Positions 43,411-53,087 of a stretch of DNA of 64,000 bases are shown in pieces (position 1 is the first letter of the stretch; each line of letters opens with the position of its first letter). The DNA is taken from the NCBI RefSeq assembly GCF_017356035.1, contig NZ_JAFIQX010000017.1, forward strand, positions 1 through 64,000, written 5' to 3'. Made by a program: the position numbers and the translations under genes. Under the pieces are notes generated by a model. That model did not search any database, was not told the DNA's origin, and was given only the letters and a program-made list of their open reading frames with translations. Source of the DNA: Longitalea luteola (GTDB lineage: Bacteria; Bacteroidota; Bacteroidia; Chitinophagales; Chitinophagaceae).

Positions 43411-44826
43411 ATGAAAAAAGCATACTCTTTAATAATAGCGGCCATCCTGTTCATGAACACGGGTTGCGTAAAGAAGTGGCTTGAGCTGGAGCCCAAATCG
43501 GAAGTGTCTTCAGATGTGCTGCTGTCAACGCCGGAAGGCTTTTCCGTAGCGCTCAACGGCATTTATACAAATCTTTCATCCGACCGTTTATATGGCGGCG
43601 AACTGGCGTTCAACCTGGTGGATGTACTGGCCCGCGTATACGAAACGAAGAATACGCTGTACGACGGCCTGAAGAATTATGATTATGTATCGTCTGATAT
43701 GGATGATAAGTTCAACGGCATCTGGTCCCTGGCCTATAGCACCATTGCCAATTGCAACGGCCTGCTGGAAGAGATGAATAAAAAAGGCGACGGGTTTTTC
43801 AAACCGGAAGAACGCGCCAGGCTGGAGGGCGAACTGTTAACTATACGCGCCCTGTTGCATTTCGACCTGCTTCGCCTGTTTGCGCCGGCGCCCATTGTGA
43901 AAGATGCAGCGGCTATTCCTTATTACACAACCTTGAGCAATATGCCCATGCCCGATAAGCTCACCAGCGAAATACTGCAATCGATCATTGCCGATCTGGA
44001 GCGCAGCAAAGCGCTTCAGCAGGCATTTGATACCCATCCCGAGGCTAAAAGAAATTTTCATAAGGACTATCGCTTCGAATTCAGCAGTAACATCAATCCG
44101 GCTTTTTACGGATCAAGCAAAAGAGGTTACCGGATGGGTTTTTACGCCACTACCTCGTTGCTGGCGCGCGTTGCCCTGTATGCCGGCAACAACCGGCTGG
44201 CGCTCGATAACGCCATGGAAGTGATCAATGATAAAATGCCGGACAATGAACCGGTGATCAACTTTACACCCGCTACCCTAATCGATGTAGGTGAATATAA
44301 CCGGCTGTTGTCAGACGATGTGTTGTTTGCGCTGTACCGGAAAGACTATGAAGAAGGCTTCAATAATGTGACCTTTTTATTGCCCAACACGAACCAGATC
44401 TTTGGCGCCGACCTTAATTCGGATTACAGGAAGAAATGTTATCTCACCGCCGACGGAAAGCAATTGCTGAAGTATGAGACCAATCAGGACGACAAACGCG
44501 AAAGAGGCGTTAAGTCGTTGATCCCCGTAATGAGGTTGAGTGAGCTGTACCATATTGCCGCCGAAGCGTTATATGATACCGATCCTAACGGCGCCCTCAA
44601 CCTGCTGAATACCTTGCGCACGAAACGCGGCTGCACCATTCCGCTGTCTCCTTTCCCCAACAAAACTGATTTCGTAGATGCCATTATCAACGATGCCCGC
44701 AGGGAGTTTATGGGTGAAGGCAAATTGTTCTTTATGTACAAGCGATTGAACAAGACCATACTCGATGAAACCAATGGCAACCAAACCCTCACCGACAAAT
44801 TTGTATTGCCCGTAACCGAAAGATAA
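43411..44826 (+). CDS. SusD/RagB-type substrate-binding lipoprotein
   Basis: 471 residues. Lipobox NTGC (Cys about 18), then LELEPKSEVSSDVLL and helical TPR-like body (LLTIRALLHFDLLRLFAPAP, ARVALYAGNNRLALDNAMEV) and the C-terminal half (RLSELYHIAAEALYDTDPNG, DARREFMGEGKLFFMYKRLN). It forms the lid of the SusC transporter on the cell surface. Ligand not identifiable. Starts immediately after the SusC stop. Confidence 0.93.
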   Translation: MKKAYSLIIAAILFMNTGCVKKWLELEPKSEVSSDVLLSTPEGFSVALNGIYTNLSSDRLYGGELAFNLVDVLARVYETKNTLYDGLKNYDYVSSDMDDKFNGIWSLAYSTIANCNGLLEEMNKKGDGFFKPEERARLEGELLTIRALLHFDLLRLFAPAPIVKDAAAIPYYTTLSNMPMPDKLTSEILQSIIADLERSKALQQAFDTHPEAKRNFHKDYRFEFSSNINPAFYGSSKRGYRMGFYATTSLLARVALYAGNNRLALDNAMEVINDKMPDNEPVINFTPATLIDVGEYNRLLSDDVLFALYRKDYEEGFNNVTFLLPNTNQIFGADLNSDYRKKCYLTADGKQLLKYETNQDDKRERGVKSLIPVMRLSELYHIAAEALYDTDPNGALNLLNTLRTKRGCTIPLSPFPNKTDFVDAIINDARREFMGEGKLFFMYKRLNKTILDETNGNQTLTDKFVLPVTER

Positions 44827-44831
44827 ATAAC

Positions 44832-45536
44832 ATGAAACATTTCTATTTGATAACCCTGTTAGGCTGCTGGCTGATGAGTTGTAAGAAGGATGCGGTGGAG
44901 GTATTCGGCGGAACCAGTTACGTGTACTTCGCCAACCATCCGGGTGATAGCAGCGACGTGAAGCCTATAGAATATTCTTTTGCCTTTCATCCCGGCGCAA
45001 ATAAAGATACCATACCCCTGCTGATAAAGCTGATAGGCAGGCTGAGCAACGACGACCGGCCTGTGGAGGTGGCGGTAGATGCATCGAACACCACCGCCTT
45101 ATCCGGCGATTACGAGCTGCCCGGCCCTAACGCATTGCGTGCAAGACATGCCTGGGATACCATTGCGCTGGTGCTGCATAATTCTGACCGGCTCAAGACC
45201 GGCAAGTTCAAACTCAGGCTTTTGCTGCATGAAACTGAGCTTTTCCGGCTGGGACCTTCCGGCAACCGGCACATCGATATCACTTTTTCAGACATGATCG
45301 CCCGCCCTGCCTGGTGGAACCAGGATATGGAACAACTTTTCCTGGGCGCCTATTCCGACACCAAGTACCGGTTGTTCATTGAAGCTACAGGTATTGCCGA
45401 CCTCACCGGCGTAACGGGAACCGAACGGCGCGCCTATGCCATCATCTTCCGCGATTTCCTGGCACGCGGCCGCGAAAATGGGGAAGTATATGTAGATGAG
45501 AATGGCCAGATCAATGTATCACCCAATTTACTCTGA
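44832..45536 (+). CDS. DUF4843-family lipoprotein
   Basis: 234 residues with a lipobox LMSC (Cys about 17), followed by YVYFANHPGDSSDVKPIEYS, the recognisable start of DUF4843, and a beta-sandwich body. Members occur after susCD genes in Bacteroidota and are thought to be accessory surface lipoproteins. The start lies five bases after SusD. Function not known. Confidence 0.8.
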   Translation: MKHFYLITLLGCWLMSCKKDAVEVFGGTSYVYFANHPGDSSDVKPIEYSFAFHPGANKDTIPLLIKLIGRLSNDDRPVEVAVDASNTTALSGDYELPGPNALRARHAWDTIALVLHNSDRLKTGKFKLRLLLHETELFRLGPSGNRHIDITFSDMIARPAWWNQDMEQLFLGAYSDTKYRLFIEATGIADLTGVTGTERRAYAIIFRDFLARGRENGEVYVDENGQINVSPNLL

Positions 45537-45539
45537 CAC

Positions 45540-47069
45540 ATGAAACAAACAACGATCTATAGTCTCTTATTTGGCTTGTTCCTCTTGTCTTCCTGTTATA
45601 AAGACAAAGGCAATTACGACTATGCTGAGCTGAACAAAGTAACCATCCTGTTTGATGGCGATACGAAATATATCAGGCCCCGGGTGTCTGATACGCTGAA
45701 CATCGATCCGCAGTTGGTGTATAAGGGGGATACCCTTCGCGCAAGTAAACTGGCCGAGACCTTTGCATTTACCTGGTATTGCAACAACGAGCAGATCAGC
45801 AGTTCGCCCGTACTGCATTATCCGGTACGCAGCCTCACCGGCGTAAGGCCTTACCTGAAGCTGAAAGTGGTGAATAAGAACGACGGGTCTACTTTCCTGG
45901 AGGGGATGACCGTAGAGCCCATACCTGCCTACCTTACCGGATGGGTGGTGCTAACAAAAAAGGATAACCGCAGCATCATTTCTTTTATTGACCCTGTAAG
46001 CTTTGAGGTGAATGCCGACTTTTATGCCACCATCTCAGAAAAGGAGCTTGGCCCAAATGCGGTGCAGGTGAAAGAGATCTGGATGGCGAACGCGGGGCTC
46101 AGCAATGCGGGCAATATCCTTATTGTTAGGAATGACGCCGGCGGTAATATAGAGCTGGATGGCATCAAGCTGAATCCCATTGCCAATAGCAATAACTTTT
46201 TTCTGGGAAATACACTTCCGCCTGATTTTCGCCCACGCGGTGAGTTTTATATGTGGGACTACACCATTATGCTGGATGATAACAGGAACATTTATGTGCG
46301 CAAGCATGTTGACAACAGCCTTACGCAATCCGGTGTATATCCCAATAAACCCCTCTTCATTCCGGGCGGCGTGAAATTCGACCAGGGCTGGGACGGCACC
46401 TTTTTAAGCGGGCAAACCCTTCTGTATGATAAAACCCAGGGCAGGCTATTCCTTGCTTCCGACGATTGGGGCGCGGTACTGCCGGTGACCTATTTACCCG
46501 GACCGCCGCTGCCGCCCGGCACAACACTTATCCATGCCATGGATAAAGAACTGGTGTATGTGGGCAGGCTGCAGCAAGGGCGTTTCACCTCTTCTTACTA
46601 CCTGGTATTCTTCGATGGGACTAAGTATTACGAGCAAAAGATCATGATCATGGACCAGCGCTTTACTGTGAACGCTTTATTTATGGGCGAAGTGCCTTTA
46701 GGCGCAGGTACCGCCAATGCGCAGAGCGTGTTCTGCCAGTTGCCGCGCATCGATAACTATATGTTCTATTCCGGCGGCAGCGGCAACAAAACCCTTTACC
46801 TGCACGAGCAGGGGCCAGGCATGAGCTCGGAATATTTCACTTTTGATTCACCTATCAAAATCATTGCTGCCGCACAGAACCAGCTCATGGGCGTTCATAC
46901 CCATGATCAGCTGATGGTAGCGCTGGAAAACGGTCACGTGTATATCCTGGGCATTTTACCAGATCAAATGGCCGATCCCTCCAAACGTTTGATAAAAAAG
47001 ATCGAGCTGAACCAGGGCGTACCTGTAAGCGGCATGTATAAAATGGGATATGGCTATTTCCAAATGTAA
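45540..47069 (+). CDS. PKD-like family lipoprotein
   Basis: 509 residues. Lipobox LSSC (Cys about 19) and then YKDKGNYDYAELNKVTI, the characteristic start of the Bacteroidota PKD-like lipoproteins. An Ig/PKD-like domain follows (about 25-130) and a propeller-like body (LTGWVVLTKKDNRSIISFID). Usually found with DUF4843 behind susCD, as here. The start lies four bases after the DUF4843 stop. Likely surface-exposed; substrate unknown. Confidence 0.82.
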   Translation: MKQTTIYSLLFGLFLLSSCYKDKGNYDYAELNKVTILFDGDTKYIRPRVSDTLNIDPQLVYKGDTLRASKLAETFAFTWYCNNEQISSSPVLHYPVRSLTGVRPYLKLKVVNKNDGSTFLEGMTVEPIPAYLTGWVVLTKKDNRSIISFIDPVSFEVNADFYATISEKELGPNAVQVKEIWMANAGLSNAGNILIVRNDAGGNIELDGIKLNPIANSNNFFLGNTLPPDFRPRGEFYMWDYTIMLDDNRNIYVRKHVDNSLTQSGVYPNKPLFIPGGVKFDQGWDGTFLSGQTLLYDKTQGRLFLASDDWGAVLPVTYLPGPPLPPGTTLIHAMDKELVYVGRLQQGRFTSSYYLVFFDGTKYYEQKIMIMDQRFTVNALFMGEVPLGAGTANAQSVFCQLPRIDNYMFYSGGSGNKTLYLHEQGPGMSSEYFTFDSPIKIIAAAQNQLMGVHTHDQLMVALENGHVYILGILPDQMADPSKRLIKKIELNQGVPVSGMYKMGYGYFQM

Positions 47070-47076
47070 ACAACGT

Positions 47077-48009
47077 ATGAATCATCCAATAATAAAAGCG
47101 GTTCAGCTATCGCATCGTTATACGGCACAATGGGCTGTCCGTGATATCGATTTTGAGATACCGGTTAAAGGCATCTACGGATTGTTGGGATCCAACGGTT
47201 CGGGCAAGTCTACGATGATGAACATTATATGCGGTGTCTTGAAGCCTTCCAAGGGCGAAGTGTTTATCAATGGTATTGATATTCGTAAAGAGCCTATTGC
47301 AGCCAAAAGTTTAATAGGATTTCTTCCGCAACGGCCACCGCTGCATATAGACCTGAACATTGAAGAGTACCTCACCCATTGTGCAGGATTGAGATTGATA
47401 CCACGCAAAGAACAGGCGCGTTCGGTGAACAAGGTGCTCGACCTCTGCGGTATCACGCATTTCAGAAAACGGCTGATCCGGAATTTGTCGGGCGGTTATC
47501 AGCAACGGGTAGGTATTGCACAGGCTATCATTCACAACCCTGAACTCGTGGTATTGGATGAACCTACCAATGGCCTCGATCCTAACCAGATCATCGAGAT
47601 CCGTAACCTTATCAAGGAGATCGCCCGCGAACGAACCGTCATCCTGTCTACACACATGCTTTCCGAAGTACAGGCCGCCTGCAATTACATCCTGATGCTG
47701 GCGGAAGGACGCGTGGTATTCTCAGGCAGCATGGATGAGTTTGACCGCTATGCGGCGCCCGGCACCATTGTGCTCACGATGCTGGAGCCACGGGGAGCAG
47801 AAGCATTGAAAGGGCTGGCAAATGTGCTGGATGTGGAATCACTCGGCAGCTTTCGCTACCGGGTGAAGGTAGACGGTGTGGATGATATGCTGGAAACGAT
47901 CATCGGTCAAAGCGTTCAACATGGCTGGCGCCTGAAAGAGATCAACGCAGAGAAAAACTCGATGGATACCATTTTTGCCACGCTCTCTAAAAAGCAAACC
48001 CGTTCCTGA
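47077..48009 (+). CDS. GldA-like ABC transporter ATPase
   Basis: 310 residues from ATG 47077; the open frame overlaps the previous gene from 47050. Walker A GSNGSGKST at 38-46, Q-loop LPQRPP, signature LSGGYQQRVGIAQ, Walker B LVVLDEPTNGLDP, and His in STHM. The C-terminal domain (about 220-310) is the GldA/NatA-type extension. It forms the ATPase of the fused permease protein downstream (18-base gap). In gliding bacteria GldA, GldF and GldG form one ABC complex. Confidence 0.9.
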   Translation: MNHPIIKAVQLSHRYTAQWAVRDIDFEIPVKGIYGLLGSNGSGKSTMMNIICGVLKPSKGEVFINGIDIRKEPIAAKSLIGFLPQRPPLHIDLNIEEYLTHCAGLRLIPRKEQARSVNKVLDLCGITHFRKRLIRNLSGGYQQRVGIAQAIIHNPELVVLDEPTNGLDPNQIIEIRNLIKEIARERTVILSTHMLSEVQAACNYILMLAEGRVVFSGSMDEFDRYAAPGTIVLTMLEPRGAEALKGLANVLDVESLGSFRYRVKVDGVDDMLETIIGQSVQHGWRLKEINAEKNSMDTIFATLSKKQTRS

Positions 48010-48026
48010 ACGTAGAAATTGAAATA

Positions 48027-50345
48027 ATGAAACAAACGATAAGAATCGCCCGTACCGAATTGCAGTTGCTTTTTTATTCACCTATTGCCTGGTTGATCCT
48101 GATTGTGTTCACCATCCAGGCCAGCCTTGTTTTTACCGGTTCCCTGGAAGGGTTCGTGAATACAAAGGAATTGGGCTACCCGCTGCACAGCGTTACCCTG
48201 AACTTATATACCGATCCCTGGAACGGGTTTTATGCAAAGTTGCTCGGCTACCTGTACTTCTATATACCGCTGCTTACGATGGGTATGATGAGCCGTGAGC
48301 TGAGCAGTGGCTCCATCAAACTATTGTATTCTTCACCCATCAGCGACGCCCAGATCATTTTCGGAAAATTTATGTCCGTTGCCGCTTATGCGCTGCTGAT
48401 GACCGGTATCGTTTCCCTTTTTACCCTGTATGGCGTCTTTGCGGTGGACAACTTCGATCTGCCCGCTACGCTAACAGGTTTGCTGGGTATTTTTCTGCTG
48501 ATTGGTGCTTATGGTGCCGTAGGGCTTTTCATGTCGAGCTTGACCTCTTACCAGGTGGTAGCCGCCATGGGCACCTTTGCCGTTTTTGCCGTGCTCAGCT
48601 ACACCAGCCAGTTATGGCAGAATGTTCCTTTTGTTCGTGATATCATGTTCTGGTTGTCGATCAGCGGCAGAACGAATGAATTCATTGGAGGCATCATCAG
48701 CAGTGAAGATGTTATTTATTTTCTGGTGGTTATCGGCCTGTTCCTGGGGTTGAGCATCTACCGGTTCCGTTCGGTTCGTCAGAAAACGCGTGCCTCTGTG
48801 TCGCTGGTGCGCTACCTGTTGGTGATCGGCAGTGCGGTGATCATCGGTTACCTGAGCTCACGCCCTGCGTTGATGTTCTTTTATGATGCCACCAGGACGA
48901 AATTGCGTACGCTGACGAAGGCCAGCCAGGATATTGTGCGTAAGGCCAAAGGTGGTTTAACCATCACCACCTACGGCAACGCGCTGGATGAAGACCGGTT
49001 GTTGATCTTCGGATTACCTCCGTTTGAGCTGCAGGATATGCGGATGTTCAGGGAATACATCCGGTTTAAACCAGAGATCAAAATGAAGTATGTGCATTAT
49101 TACGCTAAAGGCAACAATGAGCAGTCATTGAATATGCGCTATCCAAAACTGAGTGACAAGGAACGGGTGGGAAAGATCGCGCAGACCTTCGGATTGGATT
49201 CAACTATGTTTGTGCCGGTGAACGACTTACATAAGATGAAAGAGACCCTGGCAGGGGAGCATTTCAGGCATGTAAAAGTACTGCAGCGTGACAGCGGGCA
49301 GCAGTCGGTATTGCGCATCTTTAATGATCCCATGCTTTTTCCTTCAGAAGCAGAAATAAGCGCCGCCATTAAACGGCTGGTTACCACTTTACCGAAAGTA
49401 GGCTTCGTGGGAGGGCATGGTGAACGCGATTGCATTAAGGAAGGCGACCGCGACTATAACAAGTTTGCCAGGGAAAATACATTCCGGTATTCATTGATCA
49501 ACCAGGGCTTCGACTTCGAGCAGTTGACGCTTGACCAGGAAGTGCCGGCGCACGTGAGCATCCTCGTTATTGCGGATATGAAAACCGCCCTGCCTGAATT
49601 ACACCTGCAGCATCTGCAGCAATATATTGACCGGGGAGGAAACCTGCTTATAGCCGGTGAGCCCAAACGGCAGGAGACCATGAATCCTGTTGCAGGTCTT
49701 TTTGGCGTGCAATTGATGGAAGGCAGGCTGGTAAGACCTAATAAAGATTTCCAGGCAGATCTGCTGTTTGCCCATCCTACACAAGAGGCGGGAAAGATCG
49801 CCGAGGCCTTTGGTCTCATTGGCAAGAACAGGCAGATAGTGGTGATGCCATCAGTAGCCGGATTGCAATACAACAACGCAGCTGCGAAAGGATATACCGC
49901 CACACCCTTGCTGGCAGCAGATACAGCGGGGGTATGGAATGAATTGGAAACGGTTGATTTTGTTGACGACTCTGCCGTGTTGAACCCGGCGGCAGGCGAA
50001 GCGGCAGCCAACAGAACAGCCACTGCCGTTGCACTGAGCCGCCAGGTGAATGGAAAAGAACAGAAAGTGATTGTGCTGGGCGATGCCGATTGTATCAGCA
50101 ATGGAGAGCTTGGCCATTCGCGCAAGGATATCTTTCCGGCCAATTTTCTGCTGATCGCCGGCGCCTTCAACTGGTTGTCTGACTACCAGGCGCCTGTGGA
50201 TGTGGCCCGTCCGCCATTCACTGATAACGATATTCATATCGGCAAAACAGGCTTCAAAGTTTCCAAAATAGCATTTACGGGTGTGCTTCCCGGTTTGATG
50301 CTGATCAGCTACCTGGTCATCTGGATCAGGCGAAGAAGACAATAG
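48027..50345 (+). CDS. Fused GldF-like permease and GldG-like ABC auxiliary protein
   Basis: 772 residues. About 1-250 is a six-helix ABC-2 type permease (IARTELQLLFYSPIAWLI, MMSRELSSGSIKLLYSSPIS) matching GldF. From about 270 a further membrane helix leads to the GldG/ABC-type auxiliary domain (EVPAHVSILVIADMKTALPE, GNLLIAGEPKRQETMNP, VIVLGDADCISNGEL), ending in a C-terminal membrane helix and RRRRQ. GldF and GldG are usually separate genes; here they are one polypeptide. It is the permease of the preceding ATPase. The locus may act in gliding or in export linked to the SusCD system; undecided. Confidence 0.88.
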   Translation: MKQTIRIARTELQLLFYSPIAWLILIVFTIQASLVFTGSLEGFVNTKELGYPLHSVTLNLYTDPWNGFYAKLLGYLYFYIPLLTMGMMSRELSSGSIKLLYSSPISDAQIIFGKFMSVAAYALLMTGIVSLFTLYGVFAVDNFDLPATLTGLLGIFLLIGAYGAVGLFMSSLTSYQVVAAMGTFAVFAVLSYTSQLWQNVPFVRDIMFWLSISGRTNEFIGGIISSEDVIYFLVVIGLFLGLSIYRFRSVRQKTRASVSLVRYLLVIGSAVIIGYLSSRPALMFFYDATRTKLRTLTKASQDIVRKAKGGLTITTYGNALDEDRLLIFGLPPFELQDMRMFREYIRFKPEIKMKYVHYYAKGNNEQSLNMRYPKLSDKERVGKIAQTFGLDSTMFVPVNDLHKMKETLAGEHFRHVKVLQRDSGQQSVLRIFNDPMLFPSEAEISAAIKRLVTTLPKVGFVGGHGERDCIKEGDRDYNKFARENTFRYSLINQGFDFEQLTLDQEVPAHVSILVIADMKTALPELHLQHLQQYIDRGGNLLIAGEPKRQETMNPVAGLFGVQLMEGRLVRPNKDFQADLLFAHPTQEAGKIAEAFGLIGKNRQIVVMPSVAGLQYNNAAAKGYTATPLLAADTAGVWNELETVDFVDDSAVLNPAAGEAAANRTATAVALSRQVNGKEQKVIVLGDADCISNGELGHSRKDIFPANFLLIAGAFNWLSDYQAPVDVARPPFTDNDIHIGKTGFKVSKIAFTGVLPGLMLISYLVIWIRRRRQ

Positions 50346-50369
50346 CAGCCATGAAAAGTAGTATACAGC

Positions 50370-50396
50370 AAAGGATCGCGAAAGCGGTCCTTTATT
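50370..50396 (+). terminator. Terminator of the SusCD/Gld locus
   Basis: AAAGGATCGC (50370-50379), loop GAAA, GCGGTCCTTT (50384-50393) with one G-U pair, then ATTATG. It is 25 bases past the fusion-gene stop and is the first good terminator after 37.8 kb, supporting a single long transcript. Confidence 0.75.
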
Positions 50397-50564
50397 ATGT
50401 TCTCATAAACTTGCATTTTTGAGCGGAAGTCGTGCGGAAATATTATATAACAGTTAAATACAAACGATAGATACTCACAGGCTTAAATTTAATTCTGGTT
50501 TTGTTTGATTAAATGACTGACCTGAATTATCTTAGATGTAGTTAAACCATTAAATACTTATCCA

Positions 50565-51311
50565 GTGAAGCATCCGAAATTATCAATTCTACTAATCTCA
50601 TTTTCCATTGCCGCTTCTGCATGTATTCTGACCGACGGCAAACCGGAAAACTACAGCGAAGAAGGCGTTTTTCACCTAAGAGCTTACATGGCCGACGGAA
50701 AAGATACTTTTGATTTCAGCAAGGCGTTACGTTTAATAGACTCTGGAATGTATTTGGTAAAGGGGAACAAGATCAGGCGAAAGGCTTACCATTCAAGGGA
50801 ACAACGCATTGATAGCAATAACGGGAAAGCGCTGAACACAACGATCGAAAAGATCGAAAACGAGTACCTGATTGATTTTGATAATGGTTTAATATTCTCT
50901 TACAGCCCCGATCCACCGGTAATCAGTGAACGGCCAATAACTGCGCTTAACTTTGACTTTCTATATGGTCCGCGCGCACAACATGTCACCAAATTAAGGG
51001 TTTTAAATATCGACACTATTAATATAAGCCGTTTCAATGGAAACCCTGTTTATCGTGGAACAGCTTTCATGCCTGAGACAAACGATACCGCAGTATTCCT
51101 GGCAACTTCACACCCGCTTCCTTTAAGATCTCCCATAAATAACTGGATCCCCGGCTTCAAACATGACATCCTCTCACTTGCGATGAAGTTCAAAAAAAAC
51201 GTGGAAACGGGCGATGTCATCTGGTTTGTTTTGGAGATCTATGACATTACCAGCCGTAAAGTCGATCCGGTAGAATTCATTGTGGATTCCAGCAAAATCA
51301 TCCGCAGTTAG
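50565..51311 (+). CDS. Lipoprotein of unknown function, GTG start
   Basis: 248 residues. The only start that gives the complete signal peptide is GTG at 50565 (KHPKLSILLISFSIAASAC, with SAC as lipobox). The body is beta-rich without recognised family signatures. It precedes another lipoprotein by about 33 bases and may be in its operon. Likely exposed in the periplasm or on the surface. Confidence 0.65.
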   Translation: MKHPKLSILLISFSIAASACILTDGKPENYSEEGVFHLRAYMADGKDTFDFSKALRLIDSGMYLVKGNKIRRKAYHSREQRIDSNNGKALNTTIEKIENEYLIDFDNGLIFSYSPDPPVISERPITALNFDFLYGPRAQHVTKLRVLNIDTINISRFNGNPVYRGTAFMPETNDTAVFLATSHPLPLRSPINNWIPGFKHDILSLAMKFKKNVETGDVIWFVLEIYDITSRKVDPVEFIVDSSKIIRS

Positions 51312-51344
51312 CTTAGCTTTTTTATTCATTAAATCAATACATGT

Positions 51345-51974
51345 ATGAATCAACGTTCATTCCTGCTAGGCATGCTATGCCTTGGCCTTGCCTTATCATC
51401 ATGCAAAAAAGAGGGTACTAATGCTTCAAAGGACCTGCCTCCTCAAAACACCCGTGAAGTTGTCTGGAAAGAAATTGCGCAAATTTCAGCAGTATCAAAA
51501 TTCTCAAAGATTGACACATTAAGAGTCAACCAAAGCATCGACAAAGGGGAACTTACTGTTGCCAAATTGCGTCAAACATTTGGTACGCTTACGGACGGGA
51601 CACCAATACAGGAGAGTGAATATATGGATTATACAAATGATTATAGCCCATCAGGTGTGGGGTGTAACCAACATTTAACATTCATTTTCTGGAATTTAAG
51701 ATCCAGGGGATATCCGTCTGTTTACAACATCAGTTGGACCAGTGGGAGTACCAGTGGGTTGCATAATTTAACTTACGACGGTTACGATCCGATTGCCACT
51801 TACACGTTTTCAAGCACCGGTGTCACTAATCACTGCACAGGTGCTGAGGGTTGGGCGAACCTGGATGAGAATATTTTCGGATTCCATAGGAATTGGAAGG
51901 TCGAAACAAAGGTAAGCGCCCAAGGTTCGGGTGTATGGTATGCAACCATAAAATTGACGAGAATAGGAATTTGA
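51345..51974 (+). CDS. Lipoprotein of unknown function
   Basis: 209 residues. Lipobox LSSC (Cys about 20), KKEG follows. The C-terminal half is Ser/Gly/Thr/Tyr-rich and beta-like (VYNISWTSGSTSGLHNLTYD). No family recognised. It lies 33 bases after the preceding lipoprotein gene and is followed by a strong terminator, so the pair forms one unit. Confidence 0.65.
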   Translation: MNQRSFLLGMLCLGLALSSCKKEGTNASKDLPPQNTREVVWKEIAQISAVSKFSKIDTLRVNQSIDKGELTVAKLRQTFGTLTDGTPIQESEYMDYTNDYSPSGVGCNQHLTFIFWNLRSRGYPSVYNISWTSGSTSGLHNLTYDGYDPIATYTFSSTGVTNHCTGAEGWANLDENIFGFHRNWKVETKVSAQGSGVWYATIKLTRIGI

Positions 51975-52001
51975 CGAAAAAGGTCGGTAGGCTCAACCAC
52001 T

Positions 52002-52042
52002 AAAAATATATAGCTCGCCCTCGCGGGCTATATATTTTTTTT
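52002..52042 (+). terminator. Terminator of the lipoprotein pair
   Basis: AAAAATATATAGC (52002-52014) pairs with GCTATATATTTTT (52027-52039), followed by TTT, 27 bases past the stop. Confidence 0.85.
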
Positions 52043-52185
52043 GGCATGTATACGACCCGTTAAATGACACAATTTTCCCGTAATCGTTGATTTGGTTACA
52101 ACAACCATAGAATTGGCTACGTCCATGCTTTGTGTTCTTTTCAACTTTGTAGTGCAAACAATTAATAACATAAAGCATAAAAAAA

Positions 52186-53022
52186 ATGAGCACAAAAAAA
52201 GTATGGTTCGTAACCGGCGCATCAAAAGGATTGGGTTTAACCCTGGTAAAAAGATTATTGAAAGAAGGGTTCAACGTAGCGGCCACTTCCAGAACAGTTA
52301 AAAGTCTAAAAAGCGAAGTTGGCAACGCTTCCAATTTTCTTCCGCTGGAAGCAGATGTAGTAAATGAAACAAGTATCAAAAATGCCATTGCCAAAACCGT
52401 GGAAACTTTCGATGGCATAGATGTAGTGGTGAACAATGCAGGCTATGGACAATTAGGCACTTTGGAGGAATTGAGCGACAAGGAAGCCCGCCGGAATTTT
52501 GATGCCAATGTGTTTGGCCCGCTGAATGTGATCAGAAGCGTAATGCCGCATTTCAGGGCTAAAAATTCGGGTTATATCATTAATATTTCTTCCATTGCAG
52601 GATTTCTTGGAGGATTTCCGGGCTGGGGCATTTACAATGCCACCAAATTTGCTGTAGCTGGTTTTACCGAGGCGTTATCAGCAGAAGCCAGATCTTTGGG
52701 CATCCATGCAACCGTTGTTTACCCCGGCTATTTCAAAACCAACTTCTTATTAAAAGGCTCCCTTCACTTTGCTGAAAACCCGATCGCAGACTACAAAGAA
52801 GCCAGGGAACTGGATAGAGCGCATATAGAAGATATTCCGGGCAACCAGCCGGGCGATCCTGAAAAAGCAGCCCTTGCGTTGGTTCAATTAGCTGGCATGG
52901 AAAATCCGCCGCTGCATTTCTTTATGGGAAGTGATGCTTACGGAATGGCCAATAATAAAATTGAGCTGCTGCAAAAAGAACTGAGCACGAATGAGGCATT
53001 GAGCAGATCAACAGATTTCTAA
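52186..53022 (+). CDS. Short-chain dehydrogenase/reductase
   Basis: 278 residues. NAD(P)-binding TGASKGLG at 10-17, VVNNAGYG near 85, NISSIAG, and Tyr150-x-x-x-Lys154 in YNATK. The long C-terminal region (substrate loop with KTNFLLKGSLHF) is typical of the SDR group often mis-named oxidoreductase. Cytoplasmic. It is followed by an AraC-type regulator, likely its controller; between them lies a terminator. Confidence 0.9.
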   Translation: MSTKKVWFVTGASKGLGLTLVKRLLKEGFNVAATSRTVKSLKSEVGNASNFLPLEADVVNETSIKNAIAKTVETFDGIDVVVNNAGYGQLGTLEELSDKEARRNFDANVFGPLNVIRSVMPHFRAKNSGYIINISSIAGFLGGFPGWGIYNATKFAVAGFTEALSAEARSLGIHATVVYPGYFKTNFLLKGSLHFAENPIADYKEARELDRAHIEDIPGNQPGDPEKAALALVQLAGMENPPLHFFMGSDAYGMANNKIELLQKELSTNEALSRSTDF

Positions 53023-53032
53023 TAAACCCGGC

Positions 53033-53070
53033 GAAAAGAGATAGAACAGCTGTTGTTTCTATCTCTTTTC
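53033..53070 (+). terminator. Terminator of the SDR gene
   Basis: GAAAAGAGATAGAA (53033-53046) pairs with TTCTATCTCTTTTC (53057-53070), a 14-bp stem, 11 bases past the stop. The right arm ends two bases before the -7 box of the next gene. Confidence 0.8.
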
Positions 53071-53079
53071 CTAAATTTG
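53053..53079 (+). promoter_or_regulatory. Promoter of the AraC gene inside the terminator
   Basis: TAAATTTG (53072-53079) is a perfect TAnnTTTG -7 box, and TTG at 53053-53055 lies 16 bases upstream as the -33 element. The ATG of the AraC gene (53088) is nine bases further. The -33 element falls inside the SDR terminator stem. Confidence 0.5.
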
Positions 53080-53087
53080 AAAGAATT

